DNA from: Hippopus hippopus
Taxonomy: Eukaryota; Mollusca; Bivalvia; Cardiida; Cardiidae
Assembly (NCBI GenBank): GCA_946811185.2
Contig: OX328096.1
Span: 49,614,252-49,678,251, forward strand
Direction: 5' to 3'
DNA length: 64,000 bases
Shown here: piece after piece, positions 23,905-34,653 of the stretch
How positions within the stretch are numbered: the stretch's first letter is position 1
Layout: each line of letters begins with the position of its first letter
Position numbers and translations under genes: made by a program
Notes under the pieces: model-generated
The model's database searches: none
Seen by the model: the letters and a program-made list of their open reading frames with translations, nothing else
Told to the model about the DNA's origin: nothing

Positions 23905-24092
23905 ACAAAAGTCTTTACCAGAAAACAAAAATTTAGATTGGTAAAAATTGAATCCATTGGCAGACAAGTAAAATATTGGTACAATGATGTGAATTGTTTT
24001 AAAAGGATAGAAAGCATATTTGGTAAAGTACAAAAAATAGCATTTTCTCCTTATCCCATAATGTTTTCAAAAGCTTTTCTTCGACAAGTTTA
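23905..24092 (+). mobile_element. TTAA-MITE, half decayed
   Basis: GTCTTTACCAGAAAACAAAAA to TTTTCAAAAGC; only the right core half survives. Confidence 0.5.
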
Positions 24093-24282
24093 AATTCAAA
24101 GCATTGCAGATGACAAATAACTAGACATGACTAGAACACTGACATTCATTTTGGGTAGGGTAGAAAACCTTGTGGGAAAAGGAGAAAATTCTGGTTACCA
24201 GCATTTTCTCCTTTTCCCACCATGTTTTCAAAGGTTTTTTCTTCAAGTTGTTGAAACTCAGGATTGTGTGGTAAAGGATTAA
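24093..24282 (+). mobile_element. TTAA-MITE, 5' truncated, beside HMG exon
   Basis: Good core at about 24175-24225 and right end TGTGTGGTAAAGGATTAA, 92 nt from the HMG-box exon donor. Confidence 0.72.
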
Positions 24283-24374
24283 AACATAGGACTATTTGGT
24301 AGAAGTAGGTGGGGGGAAGAGTATGGAAGTATAAAGAGCAAGACAGTCTGAGCAAACCGGTTTTTCTCACATAC

Positions 24375-24543
24375 CCGACGCCCCAATATTTGGTTGATTG
24401 CCGCTGATTCTTTTAATGTACACTCTGCTACAACTTTTGCCCTCTGTTCTTTCATAAATAACATGAAAGCGTTCAAAGGCTTCTTTATATGTGGTTTCTT
24501 CTTTTCTGGCTGCGGACTATGGTTTCCACTGCCTTCACTATAC
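24375..24543 (-). CDS. TCF: TCF/LEF exon: start of HMG box
   Basis: A 169-nt exon bounded by CTTTTCAG| and CGG|GTATGTGAG. After completing a split Arg codon it reads [20 protein letters not shown], then [20 protein letters not shown] and [16 protein letters not shown]. This is helix 1 and the start of helix 2 of the sequence-specific HMG box. Identity to TCF/LEF proteins of other animals is nearly complete, which makes this the anchor for the gene. It joins the 21965 exon in phase 0, so LGRR is followed by WHSL. Confidence 0.98.
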
Positions 24544-24846
24544 CTGAAAAGAGAAAGGCAAACTGAGCGTATTGCAGTACATGTCAGTCTTAATAATAAA
24601 AGGGGCTAAGAAAATCGTTGGTGTATATATATATGTCATTCAAAACTTTCTGATTTTACATATATTTTCAAAGGGCAATGATATTGCCATGAGTCAAACA
24701 TCATCAAAATTTCCAGTAGTCAACATCATTTTCTAATTCATGAGCTTACATTATTATAATACAAAGCACATACATTTTTCTCTCAGATCTTGAAACAAAA
24801 AGCAAATATACTTTTCTAACCCAAATCAAGTAAAAAGGTCTTATGC

Positions 24847-24965
24847 TGCTGTTGCAAGCAGCGCTTTCTCCAAAGCCCATTTCCTGTGTTTTTGACATGT
24901 TTTATACTCATTATATACATAAATTATATAGCTGCATCTTTTCTGATGCGCTTAAATTGAAATCC
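24847..24965 (+). repeat. partial end of the CAGTG-type element
   Basis: CAGCGCTTTCTCCAAAGCCC, CATTTCCTGTGTTTTTGACA and TTTTCTGATGCGC match the left 110 bp of the element at 42062-44880. Confidence 0.45.
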
Positions 24966-25969
24966 ATTTTCAGACTGATCGAAAAATACCATGATGATTC
25001 TGAATGATAAATTTGACTAAGGAGCCATTGTAAAAAAAAAATTAACAGCTTTCTTCTTTAACAACTGTCTGCCACAATAATGGCTTCCTGGACTTTTTGT
25101 AATGTGTAAAACAACCAATACCTTGTCAAAACAAAATCAGACCTGCTTTTGACTTTTTATGTTGTTTAGAAGTTCCTGATTTGCTTTACAGACTTCAACG
25201 GGAGCAAGTACAGAATGTTGGCATAGAGACAGAACTGCATCCAAGCCCAGACGTTCAAACAATCTATTCTCTGTACATTAAACACACAAAAAAGACTGTT
25301 TGATGTCATTCCTTCATCGAAGGGAGAGAAATCTGATAACCTTATTCCATCTTATTGGAACTTGGAAGCATAACCAAGCCATCATAACATGTGTATGTTT
25401 CTCTATGGCACCAAACCTTATCTGCAAAGCTTGGAATCTGCCATACTGTGAGAACTTAAATTGTTTCTGTTGTAATGCTGGGATCAATTTCAATTGGATT
25501 TTTGACAGAAGAGATCAAGATCAGGTTGCAAAGTGTGTGCATTCTAACATTTTAATCTTTTTGTTTTAACTTCAATTTCTTATCATGTCAGAAATTTTTT
25601 GACAAAGTAATCATTCAAGTAGCACTTTACCAGATACCAACACTGTACACTTGTGCATATTGAAAGCATTTCCGAACACCATGGCCTTCTACTTCAGGGT
25701 CAAAACATGGTATTGTATGCAAAGTGGTGGAGGATTGGTTTAAAATTTGTACCAAAAAGGGGAAGAGATAAGAAACATGGAGTAAAATGCTGAACTAGCC
25801 ATAACTTCTTTAGGTCATTTTTCCCATGTCAAAGTATTTTAAATGTCCTTTTTCCCACGTAAAAAAATCAAAACGTTGTAAAAACATCAAGACAGTTTAT
25901 CATTATCATTTGTTTGTTGTTGTATTTCATATCATAGGTAAAAGGCTCAATGGTGGCAGAAAAATCCAA

Positions 25970-26478
25970 TGCATTTAAATTTAGATCATACCATTTAAAA
26001 GTATGCAAAATACTGTGAAGATGACGATCTGTTATGCTGTGGTCTGTCAAAGTGTAAGTCGCTGACAGAAAAATGAATTTTAAAATCAAGCAAAAAGTAA
26101 ACAAAAGAAAGAGAGACCTGTCAGGTTTTAACCCATTACCACACAATCCCTACTTTTGACGCCCCTGAGAAAGAAGCCTTTGGAAAACATTGTGGGAAAA
26201 GGAGAAAATGCTGGTAACCAGCATTTTCTCCTTTTCCCACAGTGTTTTCTACTCTTCCCAAACCAAATTTTAATTTTTCAGTCACCTTTATTTTGTCGTC
26301 TGCAAATGCTTTCAATTTGGACCAGTCTAAAATTTTCTCGTGTGGTAAAGAGTTAACCTAGTTTTGAAATTAATTTATCTGCCAGAGACTAACTATGGAA
26401 CCGACCATACAGTAACAGATTGTCATCTTCACAATAATTTTCATACTTTTAAATGGTATAATATAAATTGAAATGCAT
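25970..26478. mobile_element. foldback element F, copy 1, split by a TTAA-MITE
   Basis: Two inverted arms (ATGCATTTAAATTTAGATCA..., ...TATAAATTGAAATGCAT; inner motif CATACCATTTAAAAGTATG) flank the MITE at 26128-26356. Without it the element is about 284 bp, matching the uninterrupted copy at 56734-57019. Confidence 0.85.
26128..26356 (-). mobile_element. TTAA-MITE reference copy with known empty site
   Basis: Family description. Intact copies are 228-230 bp between TTAA duplications. One end reads CCCTTTACCACACAATCCC (short arm, about 80 bp), the other CTCTTTACCAAACRACAAAA (long arm, about 125 bp, with GAAAGCATTTGCAGACGAC). Between them lies a palindrome AAAACATTGTGGGAAAAGG / AGAAAATGCTGGT, one unpaired base, then its complement, about 65 bp in all. 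In this list + means long arm on the left. TTAA targets and CCCTTT ends are features of piggyBac-type transposons; no transposase is encoded, so it is non-autonomous. This copy sits inside a foldback element whose other copy keeps the unoccupied TTAA. Confidence 0.96.
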
Positions 26479-28448
26479 ATCAACACCCACTTTATTTAGT
26501 TTTGGCAGCTATTGTTACTTTGAGGCAGTTGGAATATATTCCATTTCTTAGTTCTAGAGGTTTTATTTGTTATACTTTTCAGATGAGTTAAAGCTTCATC
26601 ATTTGTTTTGTATATTTGACTATTTTAAGGCTACTCTTTTGTTTGGTAAATTTCTTAGTATTCATTCATAATTACTCAATAAAAGCGAGGACAAAATAAC
26701 ACTGTCATCTATACTCCGAACCTACCATTTCACTAAAAAGCAAAGTTAGATTATCTTCAATAAGAAATTGAAATTTGTCTAAGTCAATCGGGGAACCATT
26801 TTCTCATACTTTTGAAAATGCATCTGAAAAGAAATGGGGGAAAGAAATATAAAGGCAATGAAAAAAAAGAAAGGGAACCAAAAATGTGTTTGATCTATTT
26901 GTTCCTTCCTTTGTTCTCCTGAAGTTATTACATAATCAAATGGTTTATGATCACAGTACCAAGAGTATTTATGAAGAATAATTAACCTTTTCTAGCCCTT
27001 CAGAGTGCATTTAATAACAATTTCTGTTTCATCTCAATTTAAAACAAATTACCTCATACCCCTATGAATTTTGTTTTGAACAAGGTAAAGTTGATAAGTA
27101 GAAATAAGGTAATGATACAAGTAATTCATTTCTTCATTTGTCATAATAGATGTAAGGGGCGTACTGGCAAAAAGTGGTTTACAGTATCTCCATGATGCCT
27201 CAAACCATACAAGTCATTCTATATTTATGAATCCTTAAAATCTAATTGGTCTAACAAGCTGACTGCATAGGCTGACCTGGGTTGATACTTTTGCAGATGC
27301 ATTAAACCTCCTTTTCAAAGAGCATGGCTAAAAAAAATTTGATACAGCAGATACTTAGAACAAAAGAGTTATTTTCATATTATCAAAATTTTTTCAAAGC
27401 TAGTCACCAAGAGTGCTGTATAGTGATTTCTAAAATAAACTTGGATACTATCATTTAATTGTAAACCATTAAAAGTTTGGTCCAAAGTTATTTGTCTTTC
27501 ACAGAGTATTTTTTGTCAGACAAAATTTTTTTGTCTGGCAATTTCCAACTTTCTTTCAAAATAATATGAATTATTCCTCAAATCACGAATGTCTTACAAA
27601 TTAACTACTTTCTCAGATTTCTTCCGTTTTGGATATTCAACAAATTGCCTACTAAGACAATATGGCAAATACCAGATCAGTTCTCATATTTATCTACTTT
27701 CTCCTATACTATAACACCTAGTAAAGCCATTGCACAAAAAAAAAGCGCCTTAATTGCCATCATAACTGTTCCAAACATTCTATCAAATTATGATTTATCC
27801 ATTGAATATGTAATAATGATTCCTACACAGAGTGAGTTATAACTCATATCGAGGTAGAACTGATGCATTTTGATAGCCATAATTTCCTACAGAGTGTCAA
27901 ATATCAGGAATGAATCAGTTTGAATATAACTTTTCCTTGCAGTAATAGACTATGATTAATCAACAAGGAACATTCACTCACAATAAATTATCATTTGATC
28001 CCTCTCTTGATATCTCATATATCACACATGAAACTTTTTAATTCATATGTTCCAAATGAAATGAAACTTAAATCTTTACCATAAAAATATAACTAATTCA
28101 AGTGTTGCAGACAGATTTCATAAATTATTGTGGGGAAACATTGATTATTCCAAGTAAATGCTCTTTTCCATAAAATGTTCATAATCATCTCAAACATCAT
28201 TTCTTTTTTCAATCCCATTTTAGATGCTGATTTTTTGCCACAAAACACAGTACAGGAATGGTGTTACCTCTACAGATTTTTCATCTGTGTCTTGCAAGAC
28301 AACTTTGTGGAAAAATAAAATCCTTGTAATAAGGTAATAAGCATTTTCTCAGCTACAATTTCTCTTGTAACCTAATTTGATGCTGACAATCACTATTTTA
28401 CTAGGAAATATTCAAATCTGTTGCAAATTTGTTTCATCAGACAATGAA
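26479..28448. other. TCF intron, about 2 kb almost free of repeats
   Basis: No TTAA-MITE copies. A short piece of family U (GCTGACTGCATAGGCTGACC) lies near 27258. No exon recognised. Confidence 0.5.
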
Positions 28449-28671
28449 ATAACCCTTTACCACATACTACAGAGGCTTAACCAATTTGAAAAAGGCTTTT
28501 GAAAACAATGTGGAAAGAGGAGAAAATGCTGATATCTCCTTTCCCCACTATGTTTTCTTCCCTTGAAAAGAAGAGTTTCTGCTTTTGGGTCATGTTTACT
28601 TTGTCATCTGCAAATGCTTCTAATTTAAGTAAAAAAAATTGTTGTCTGGTATAGACTTTACTGTTTACCCA
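28449..28671 (-). mobile_element. TTAA-MITE, core reduced
   Basis: ATAACCCTTTACCACATAC to GTCTGGTATAGACTTTAC; the core has lost most of one half. Confidence 0.75.
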
Positions 28672-28821
28672 ACGACAAAATTTTAGCCTTGTCCTCGAAA
28701 ATATTGTGGGTCAAGGAGAAAATGCTAGTAACCAGCATTTTCTCCTTGTCCCACAATATTTAAAAAAAAAAAAAATTTTCTCAGAGTTATTAGAAGTCTT
28801 GGTTGTGTGGTAAAGGATTAA
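28671..28821 (+). mobile_element. TTAA-MITE with long-arm deletion, beside a splice donor
   Basis: Ends at TTAA 28818-28821, 24 nt past the donor of exon 28846-29028. Core GGGTCAAGG / CCTTGTCCC has a paired A:T to C:G change. Confidence 0.7.
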
Positions 28822-28845
28822 CCCAATAAATGGAGGGGCACCAAC

Positions 28846-29028
28846 CTATGATTGTCTGAGATTCCACCTTCCTGTTTTGGTCCCGGCACCATCCCAGGGT
28901 GAGGCATGCCCGGGTGTACACCATGTGGAAATAAACCATGGGGATATCGACCCGTGGATGTGATAAATGAGGGTGGGTATGGCCCACCTAAGGCACCGGT
29001 GGTGATAGGGTAACCTGGAGGTCGCTGC
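28846..29028 (-). CDS. TCF: TCF/LEF exon: Pro/Gly-rich region before the HMG box
   Basis: A 183-nt exon with acceptor GTACTTTCAG| and donor ATAG|GTTGGTG. It reads QRPPGYPITTGALGGPYPPS and later HPGMPHPGMVPGPKQEGG. The YPIT-TGG, PYP and GIPHP..VKQE-like blocks match the segment that precedes the HMG box in TCF/LEF proteins, including the sumoylation-type KQE. Its phases (1 nt in, AG out) fit both neighbours exactly. TTAA-MITE copies press on both sides: one ends 24 nt beyond the donor and another starts about 40 nt before the acceptor. Confidence 0.92.
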   Translation of the reverse strand, partial: AATSRLPYHHRCLRWAIPTLIYHIHGSISPWFISTWCTPGHASPWDGAGTKTGRWNLRQS

Positions 29029-29070
29029 CTGAAAGTACAGAACAAAAGTATTAGCATAGTTTTTATCTTT

Positions 29071-29283
29071 TTATTGCACAATGCAACTGACCCTGAAAGA
29101 AAAAGCTTTTGAAGACACTGTGGGATGAGGAGAAATGCTGCTAACCAGCATTTTCTCCTTTTCTCACAATGTTTTTTACCCTTCCAAAATCAACTTTCGG
29201 TTTTTGAGTCACGCATATTTTATCATCTGCAAACGCTTTCAACTTTGACTAGTCTAACATTTTGTTGTTTGATAAAGAGTTAA
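29071..29283 (-). mobile_element. TTAA-MITE, left end lost, beside a splice acceptor
   Basis: Begins about 40 nt upstream of the acceptor of exon 28846-29028. Right TTAA begins another truncated copy (TTAACCATTTACCAAGAG). Confidence 0.75.
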
Positions 29284-29548
29284 CCATTTACCAAGAGAAG
29301 ATGACTTTCATCATCTTGCATCAGACAACTTTTGTAAACATTGCAACAAAGAAGAAATACCTAGGATAATGTACATAGTAAGTATAAACAAAAACACTGC
29401 ATGCAGGTACTAAAGCTTGGTTGCACTTACATTTTTGTTGAAAATTCGAAGTTGAAAAGGGGGGCACAACCAAATCTAAAACATATTGAAGGTTACCTGT
29501 CCATTTACTATGAGTTCCCCTTTTGATGGCATACAACTAGCACCAGTT

Positions 29549-29781
29549 TTATTCCTTTGCCAGAAAAATGCTGTGTTTTAACGACCCTGGGAAAGAAGGC
29601 TTTTAAAAAAATTGTGGGAAAAAGGAGAAAATGCTAGTGATCAACAATATCTCCTCTTACCACAATGTTTTCTAGTCTTTCAAAGACAGCAATTATATTA
29701 CCTTTTGAGCAACAAATAATTTGTTGTCTGCAAATGCTTTCAATTTTGTGGAGTCTAAAATTTTCTCCTTTGGTAAAGAGT
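29549..29781 (-). mobile_element. TTAA-MITE, full length, degraded
   Basis: TTATTCCTTTGCCAGAAAAAT to CTTTGGTAAAGAGTTCA; the right core half is eroded. Confidence 0.75.
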
Positions 29782-30118
29782 TCAGCGAATAACTTCAGTA
29801 ATGACAGAGATATCAGACATTGTCAAAGATTTTGCACAAGCACAAGGCTACCCAAACCACAGTGTTTTCTTCAAAAACAGCTGAGCTAAAAAAAAAAACC
29901 GAGGGGAGGGGACTGCTCTTAATCCTTTTTAAACAAAAAAAGATACTAAGCCATCTCTCATCAATCTGTTAATGTCAAGTACAGTCATTCCATCTTTCAA
30001 AATAAAAAAAGAGCACAATAAAAATACAATATGGTAGTTAATTGCTACCACTGCACATCTTTTTCTTTTAATAACATTTTGCAAAAAGTCAAGACGAGTG
30101 TAATATGTCACTGAACTT

Positions 30119-30310
30119 TTAACCGTTTACCAACCAATCCAGACTTATCATGACCCTAATGAAGAAGCCTTTTGAAAACCTTGTGGGAAAAGGAGAAAAT
30201 GCCCGTAACCGGTATTTTCCCCTTTTCCAGCAATGTTTTCATCCCTATCAAAGAAACATTTCCTAGTTTGAACAACATTTAGTATGTTGTCTGCACATTC
30301 AAGATAAATG
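30119..30310 (-). mobile_element. TTAA-MITE, right end lost
   Basis: Core centre ATGCCCGTAACCGGTATT: one position changed in both arms, another unpaired. Confidence 0.67.
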
Positions 30311-30567
30311 CACAGGAACATTATGCACAAGAATATTTCGAACAGATTATTTTAAATTTGCGTGGTTTCCATTAATATTCAATTTATTCAAATAGTTTCA
30401 AAATAATCCACTATTTTATCACTATTTCCTGGTCTTTCTTTTATAAAGTCCATATTCTTATTTTGTTTCAGTCTCATTTCTATACACAGTCATTTGTTGC
30501 AAAATTTATGGGGAAAAAACTCATGGCATAATGGTGAAGTATTTATATTTCAATGGATCCAACTAGC

Positions 30568-30796
30568 TTAACCCTTTACCACACAATGACGCCTTTTAAC
30601 GCCCCTGAAGTAGAGGCCTTTTGAAAACATTGTGGGAAAAGGAGAAAATGCTGGTAACCAGCATTTTCTCCTTTTCCCACAAAGTTTTCTACCCTAACAA
30701 AGAAAAGTTGCGTCATTTGAGCCACTATGAAATTGTCTTCTGCAAATGCTTTCAATTTGGACAGGTCTTAAATTTTGCCGTGTGGTAAAGGGTTAA
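30568..30796 (-). mobile_element. TTAA-MITE, intact, young subfamily
   Basis: Sister of 22952-23180, about a dozen differences by eye. Its right TTAA opens a truncated + copy (30793-30873). Confidence 0.96.
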
Positions 30797-30873
30797 GATT
30801 ATATTTATTAATCAAATCAAAAGCATTCTGCAGATGAAAAATTAAGTGTGGCTCAAATGATGGAATTTGTCTT

Positions 30874-31215
30874 TTAACTCTATACCACACGAGAAAAATT
30901 TCAACTTGTTTCAATCAAAGCATTTGCAGATGACAATTTAAGGTTGGCTCAAATGTTAGAATTAGTGTTTGATATGGCAGAAAACATTGTGGTAAAAGGA
31001 GGAAACACAGGTTAACAACATTTTTCTCCTTTTCCCACAATATTTTCAAAAGACTTCTTCCTCAGGCTCATTAAAACTTAGGATTATGTAGTAAAGGATA
31101 GAAAATATAGAGGAAAAAGGAAAAAATGCCGGCTGCAGGCATTTTCTCCTCTTTCCATAGTGTTTTAGAAAGCCCTCTTCCTCCAGGTCCTTAAAACATG
31201 TCATTTTGAGGTAAA
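30874..31215 (+). mobile_element. TTAA-MITE with second core appended
   Basis: A copy to about 31100 is followed by another core plus right arm (31101-31215), whose centre ATGCCGGCTGCAGGCAT shows two paired changes. Confidence 0.66.
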
Positions 31216-31436
31216 ACAGACCACACACTTTGTTCAAATGACATAAGGGAGTAATATTTTGACACATTATCACAAGCAGAAGACAGCTTTTGTCTTGCAG
31301 CCAACCTCCTTTTAAGCATGTGGAGAATTGAGAAAATACTTTATGAGCACTATCCTGAGAATAACTTTGGCTAAAACAACTTTAACATTCCTGGAAGTGG
31401 GTTACCTGTGGGTCTAATTTTTTTTCAAGATCTGGA

Positions 31437-31626
31437 TTAACTCTTTCCCAAACAATCCTGTGTTTGATCAACCTTGAAGTAAAAGACTTTTGAAAACATT
31501 GTCGTAGCCAGCATTTTCTCCTTTTCCCACATTGTTTACAACTCTTTCAGGAAATTCCATCTTTCTAACCTGCATATAATTTGTAACTTGACAAGTCCAA
31601 AATTCCTTCCATTCATAAAGAGGTAA
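31437..31626 (-). mobile_element. TTAA-MITE, left core half deleted
   Basis: TTAACTCTTTCCCAAACAATC to CATAAAGAGGTAA. Confidence 0.66.
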
Positions 31627-31630
31627 GAAT

Positions 31631-31840
31631 TTAACTATATGCCAAAAGACAAAATTTCAGCCTTGTCCAAATTGAAAGCATTTTGTACATGTCAAAATAA
31701 ATGTAATTCAAAACATGAAAATGTGTCCATAATAGAGTAGAAAACATTGTCGGAAAATGAGAAAATCAACTTTTCCTCACAATGCTTTCAAAAGCATTTT
31801 TCTTCAGAGTTGTTAAAAGATTGTGTAGTATAGGGTTTAA
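31631..31840 (+). mobile_element. TTAA-MITE, core centre deleted
   Basis: TTAACTATATGCCAAAAGAC to GTGTAGTATAGGGTTTAA; abuts the pearl-like element at 31844. Confidence 0.7.
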
Positions 31841-31843
31841 AAA

Positions 31844-33126
31844 ACAAGAGGGCCATGATGGCCCTGTATCGCTCCACTGGCTAATACGTAAAATCACTAC
31901 ATGCCAAACATTACAATACTTGACCAATTGGTTTTGAACATAAGACCCCTGAAACAGGACTAAAATTGGTAGCCCTAGTTCATATGGTTAGTAACAAGAA
32001 GATTTCTAAAGATTTCACTATATAAGCCCATGTAAAACTTCTGACCCCTCGGGGTGAATCAAATTCCCCCCTAGGGCTATAATTTACGCACTCTTGGTGA
32101 AGGGCCTTTAGATATAGCTACATGCGAAATTTGGTAGCCCTACGCTTTATGAATAAGTACAGGGAGATTTCTTAAGTTTTCTCTACATAAGCCCATGTAA
32201 AACTTGTGACCCCCGGGGCAGGGCCAATTTTGACCCCAGGGCTGTAATTTAAGCACTCTTGGTAGAGACCCACTAGATAAAGCCACATGCAAAATTTGGT
32301 AGCCCTAGGCCTTACGGCTAGGTACAGGGAGATTTCTAAAGTTTTCCCTAAATAAGCCCATGTAAAACTTGTGACCCCCGGGGTGGGGTCAAATTTGACC
32401 CAAGGGCTATAATTTGGGCACTCTTGGTAGAGGCCCACTAGATAAAGCCACATGCAAAATTTGGTAGCCCTAGGCCCAATGGCTAGGTCAAAGAAGAATT
32501 TTAAAGTTCTCCCTATATAAGCCCATGTAAAACTTGTTATATAAGCCCATGTAAAACTTGTTACCCCCGGGCAGGGCCTAATTTGACCCCAGGGCTATAA
32601 TTTGAACAATCTTGGCAGAGGTCCACTAGATAAAGCTACATGCCAAATTTGGTAGCTCTAGGCCCTATGGCTAGGTAGAAGAGGAATTTTAAAGTTCTCC
32701 CTAAATAAGCCCATGTAAAACTTGTGACCCCCGGGGCGGGGCCAATTTTGACCCCAGGGCTATAAATTGAAGAAACTTGGTAGAGGTCCACTAGATAAAG
32801 CTACATGCCAAATTTGGTAGCCCTTGGCCTTACGGTTTCAGACAAGAAGATTTTCAAAGATTTTCAAAATTTTTCAGTTTTGTTGCCATGGTAACCAGAG
32901 TTTTTGAAGGAATTAAATTCTTTCAAGAAATTCTGAAGAGGACCATGGCAGGATCATTTCTGTGAAGTTTCATCAAAATTGGATGGGTAGTTTCAGAGAA
33001 GAAGACGTTTTAAAAAAAAGTTAACGCACGGACGGACGGACGGACGGACGCACGGACGGACGGACAGACGCACGACGGACAACAGGCCATGACATAAGCC
33101 CGCTGGCCTTCGGCCAGTGGAGCTAA
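31844..33126 (+). mobile_element. pearl/Helitron-like element, complete copy A
   Basis: Head hairpin GAGGGCCATGATGGCCCT, then CGCTCCACTGGC, about five tandem units of about 165 bp (AAGCCCATGTAAAACTTGTG... GGTAGCCCTAGGCC), a conserved block GTTGCCATGGTAACCAG, an (ACGG)n microsatellite at 33025-33076, then a terminal hairpin CTGGCCTTCGGCCAG and TGGAGCTAA. This layout matches bivalve pearl/CvA elements, regarded as non-autonomous Helitron-type; a hairpin then CTRR is the Helitron 3' hallmark. Minus-strand frames in the tandem units (FTWAYLGKTLE) are repeat artefacts. Confidence 0.85.
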
Positions 33127-33995
33127 AAAAAGAGCACAGATTGTAACAAAAGCATCATCTCACAGCACCTAAAGCCCCCCTGATGTCAGTACTGTCAGTT
33201 ATATTTCAATCTTCTGCCAGTGTCATCTTCAAAAAAAAACATAACCAATTACCATATTAGTTATTCTTAGACATGCCAAAAAATATTACAAATACCAAAA
33301 AGGACTGACGTTGATTTTGAAGGGGAAAAAAAGATATGATCTTTTAAATTGAAATAAACAGTTTGGAAAAAGGACCAACTGCTTGTAACAACCAATGGGT
33401 TCAAATTTTATCTCATGGAAACATGGATCTAAAGCTGACACCTAAAAACTCAAAAGGTAAAAATTAGTACAGCATTTATTTATAGTTGTTCTTTTACCTT
33501 CTGCTACTATTTACTTGTATATCTACATATCACCTGCAGATAACCATTTAAGTCTTGCAACAAACAAGTTTATATGTAACATTGTGGGGAAAAAATAGAA
33601 AAGATTTTACTCCTTTTTGCCACATGACATTGTAGTCGTACCCTTATTCATAAAGAATATCGGCATTTTCCAACAATGTTTTTGAACTTGTCTTTCAGTC
33701 TCAGCTGAATTAAATGGCTCTTCTTAGAGTTCAGAAATAGAATTGAATTCAGCATGCTAATCTTGATCTTTGATTGCTGCCCTTGGCAAGATTTTAATGC
33801 TGCATGTGAAGTCTATGGTGGTTCAAGGGTTAAAACGTTTTATCCGATATAATTCATCAACTGCACTTACAACAAAAACCAATTAAATCAAAAATGTTTA
33901 ACAAGGCACAAGGAGAAGTATTTTTTCTAATGGCATGAAAAATTACCTACAAATCTGCCAAACTTTCACCATTGTTTCATTACATCAAGATCTAT

Positions 33996-34427
33996 AAACT
34001 CTTTACCAGAAGACAAAGTTTTAACCCTTTACCACACAATCCCGACTTTTAACAACCCCGAGAAAGAAGCCTTTTGAAAACATGGTGGGAAAAGGAGAAA
34101 ATGCTGGTAACCAGCATTTTCTCCTTTTCCCACCATGTTTTCTACCCTTCCCAAAGCAAATTCCAATTTTTCAGTCAGAGTTAAATGTTGTCTGCAAATT
34201 CTTCCAATTTGGACCAGTCTGAAACTTTGTTGTTTGGTAAAGAGTTAAGACATGTCAAAATTTTAAGCATTTGCAGATGACAATATGAAGTTGAAAACAT
34301 AAAAATTGTTTTAGGAAAGGTAGAAAACATTGTGTGGAAACAGTGGAAAATGCTGGTTATCAGCATTTTCTCCTTTTACCACAATGTTTTCAAAAGTCTT
34401 CTTCATAAGAAAAGATTTCAGGTTATT
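33996..34427 (+). mobile_element. TTAA-MITE, outer copy split by another TTAA-MITE
   Basis: Left piece CTCTTTACCAGAAGACAAAG stops at TTAA 34021; the arm resumes after 34248 with GACATGTCAAAATTTTAAGC and a core near 34330-34385. Confidence 0.75.
34021..34248 (-). mobile_element. TTAA-MITE, intact, nested in its own family
   Basis: TTAACCCTTTACCACACAATC to GTTTGGTAAAGAGTTAA inside the long arm of 33996-34427; near-perfect core. Confidence 0.93.
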
Positions 34428-34653
34428 TTAACCATTTACCAAACATTCAAAAGTTTTTACAACCCTGAAGAAAAAGGTCTAAAAAAAAATTTAGGAAAAT
34501 GAGAAAATGCAGGTAACTACCATTTCCTTAGAATTCCCACAAAGTTTTCCACTCTCTTGAAGACAAAGCCCATAACTTCGGTCAAAATTTTGTCATCTGT
34601 AAATGTTTTCAAAATGGAGGTGTCTAAACTTACTCCTCAAGTATAGAGGTTAA
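34428..34653 (-). mobile_element. TTAA-MITE, worn
   Basis: TTAACCATTTACCAAACATTC to AAGTATAGAGGTTAA. Confidence 0.72.

Noticed and set aside
23520..23936. 138-codon frame, the longest outside TCF and the pearl-like repeats
   Set aside because: Composition is intron-like, the start overlaps what looks like a decayed MITE, no domain is recognisable and no splice signals bound it.
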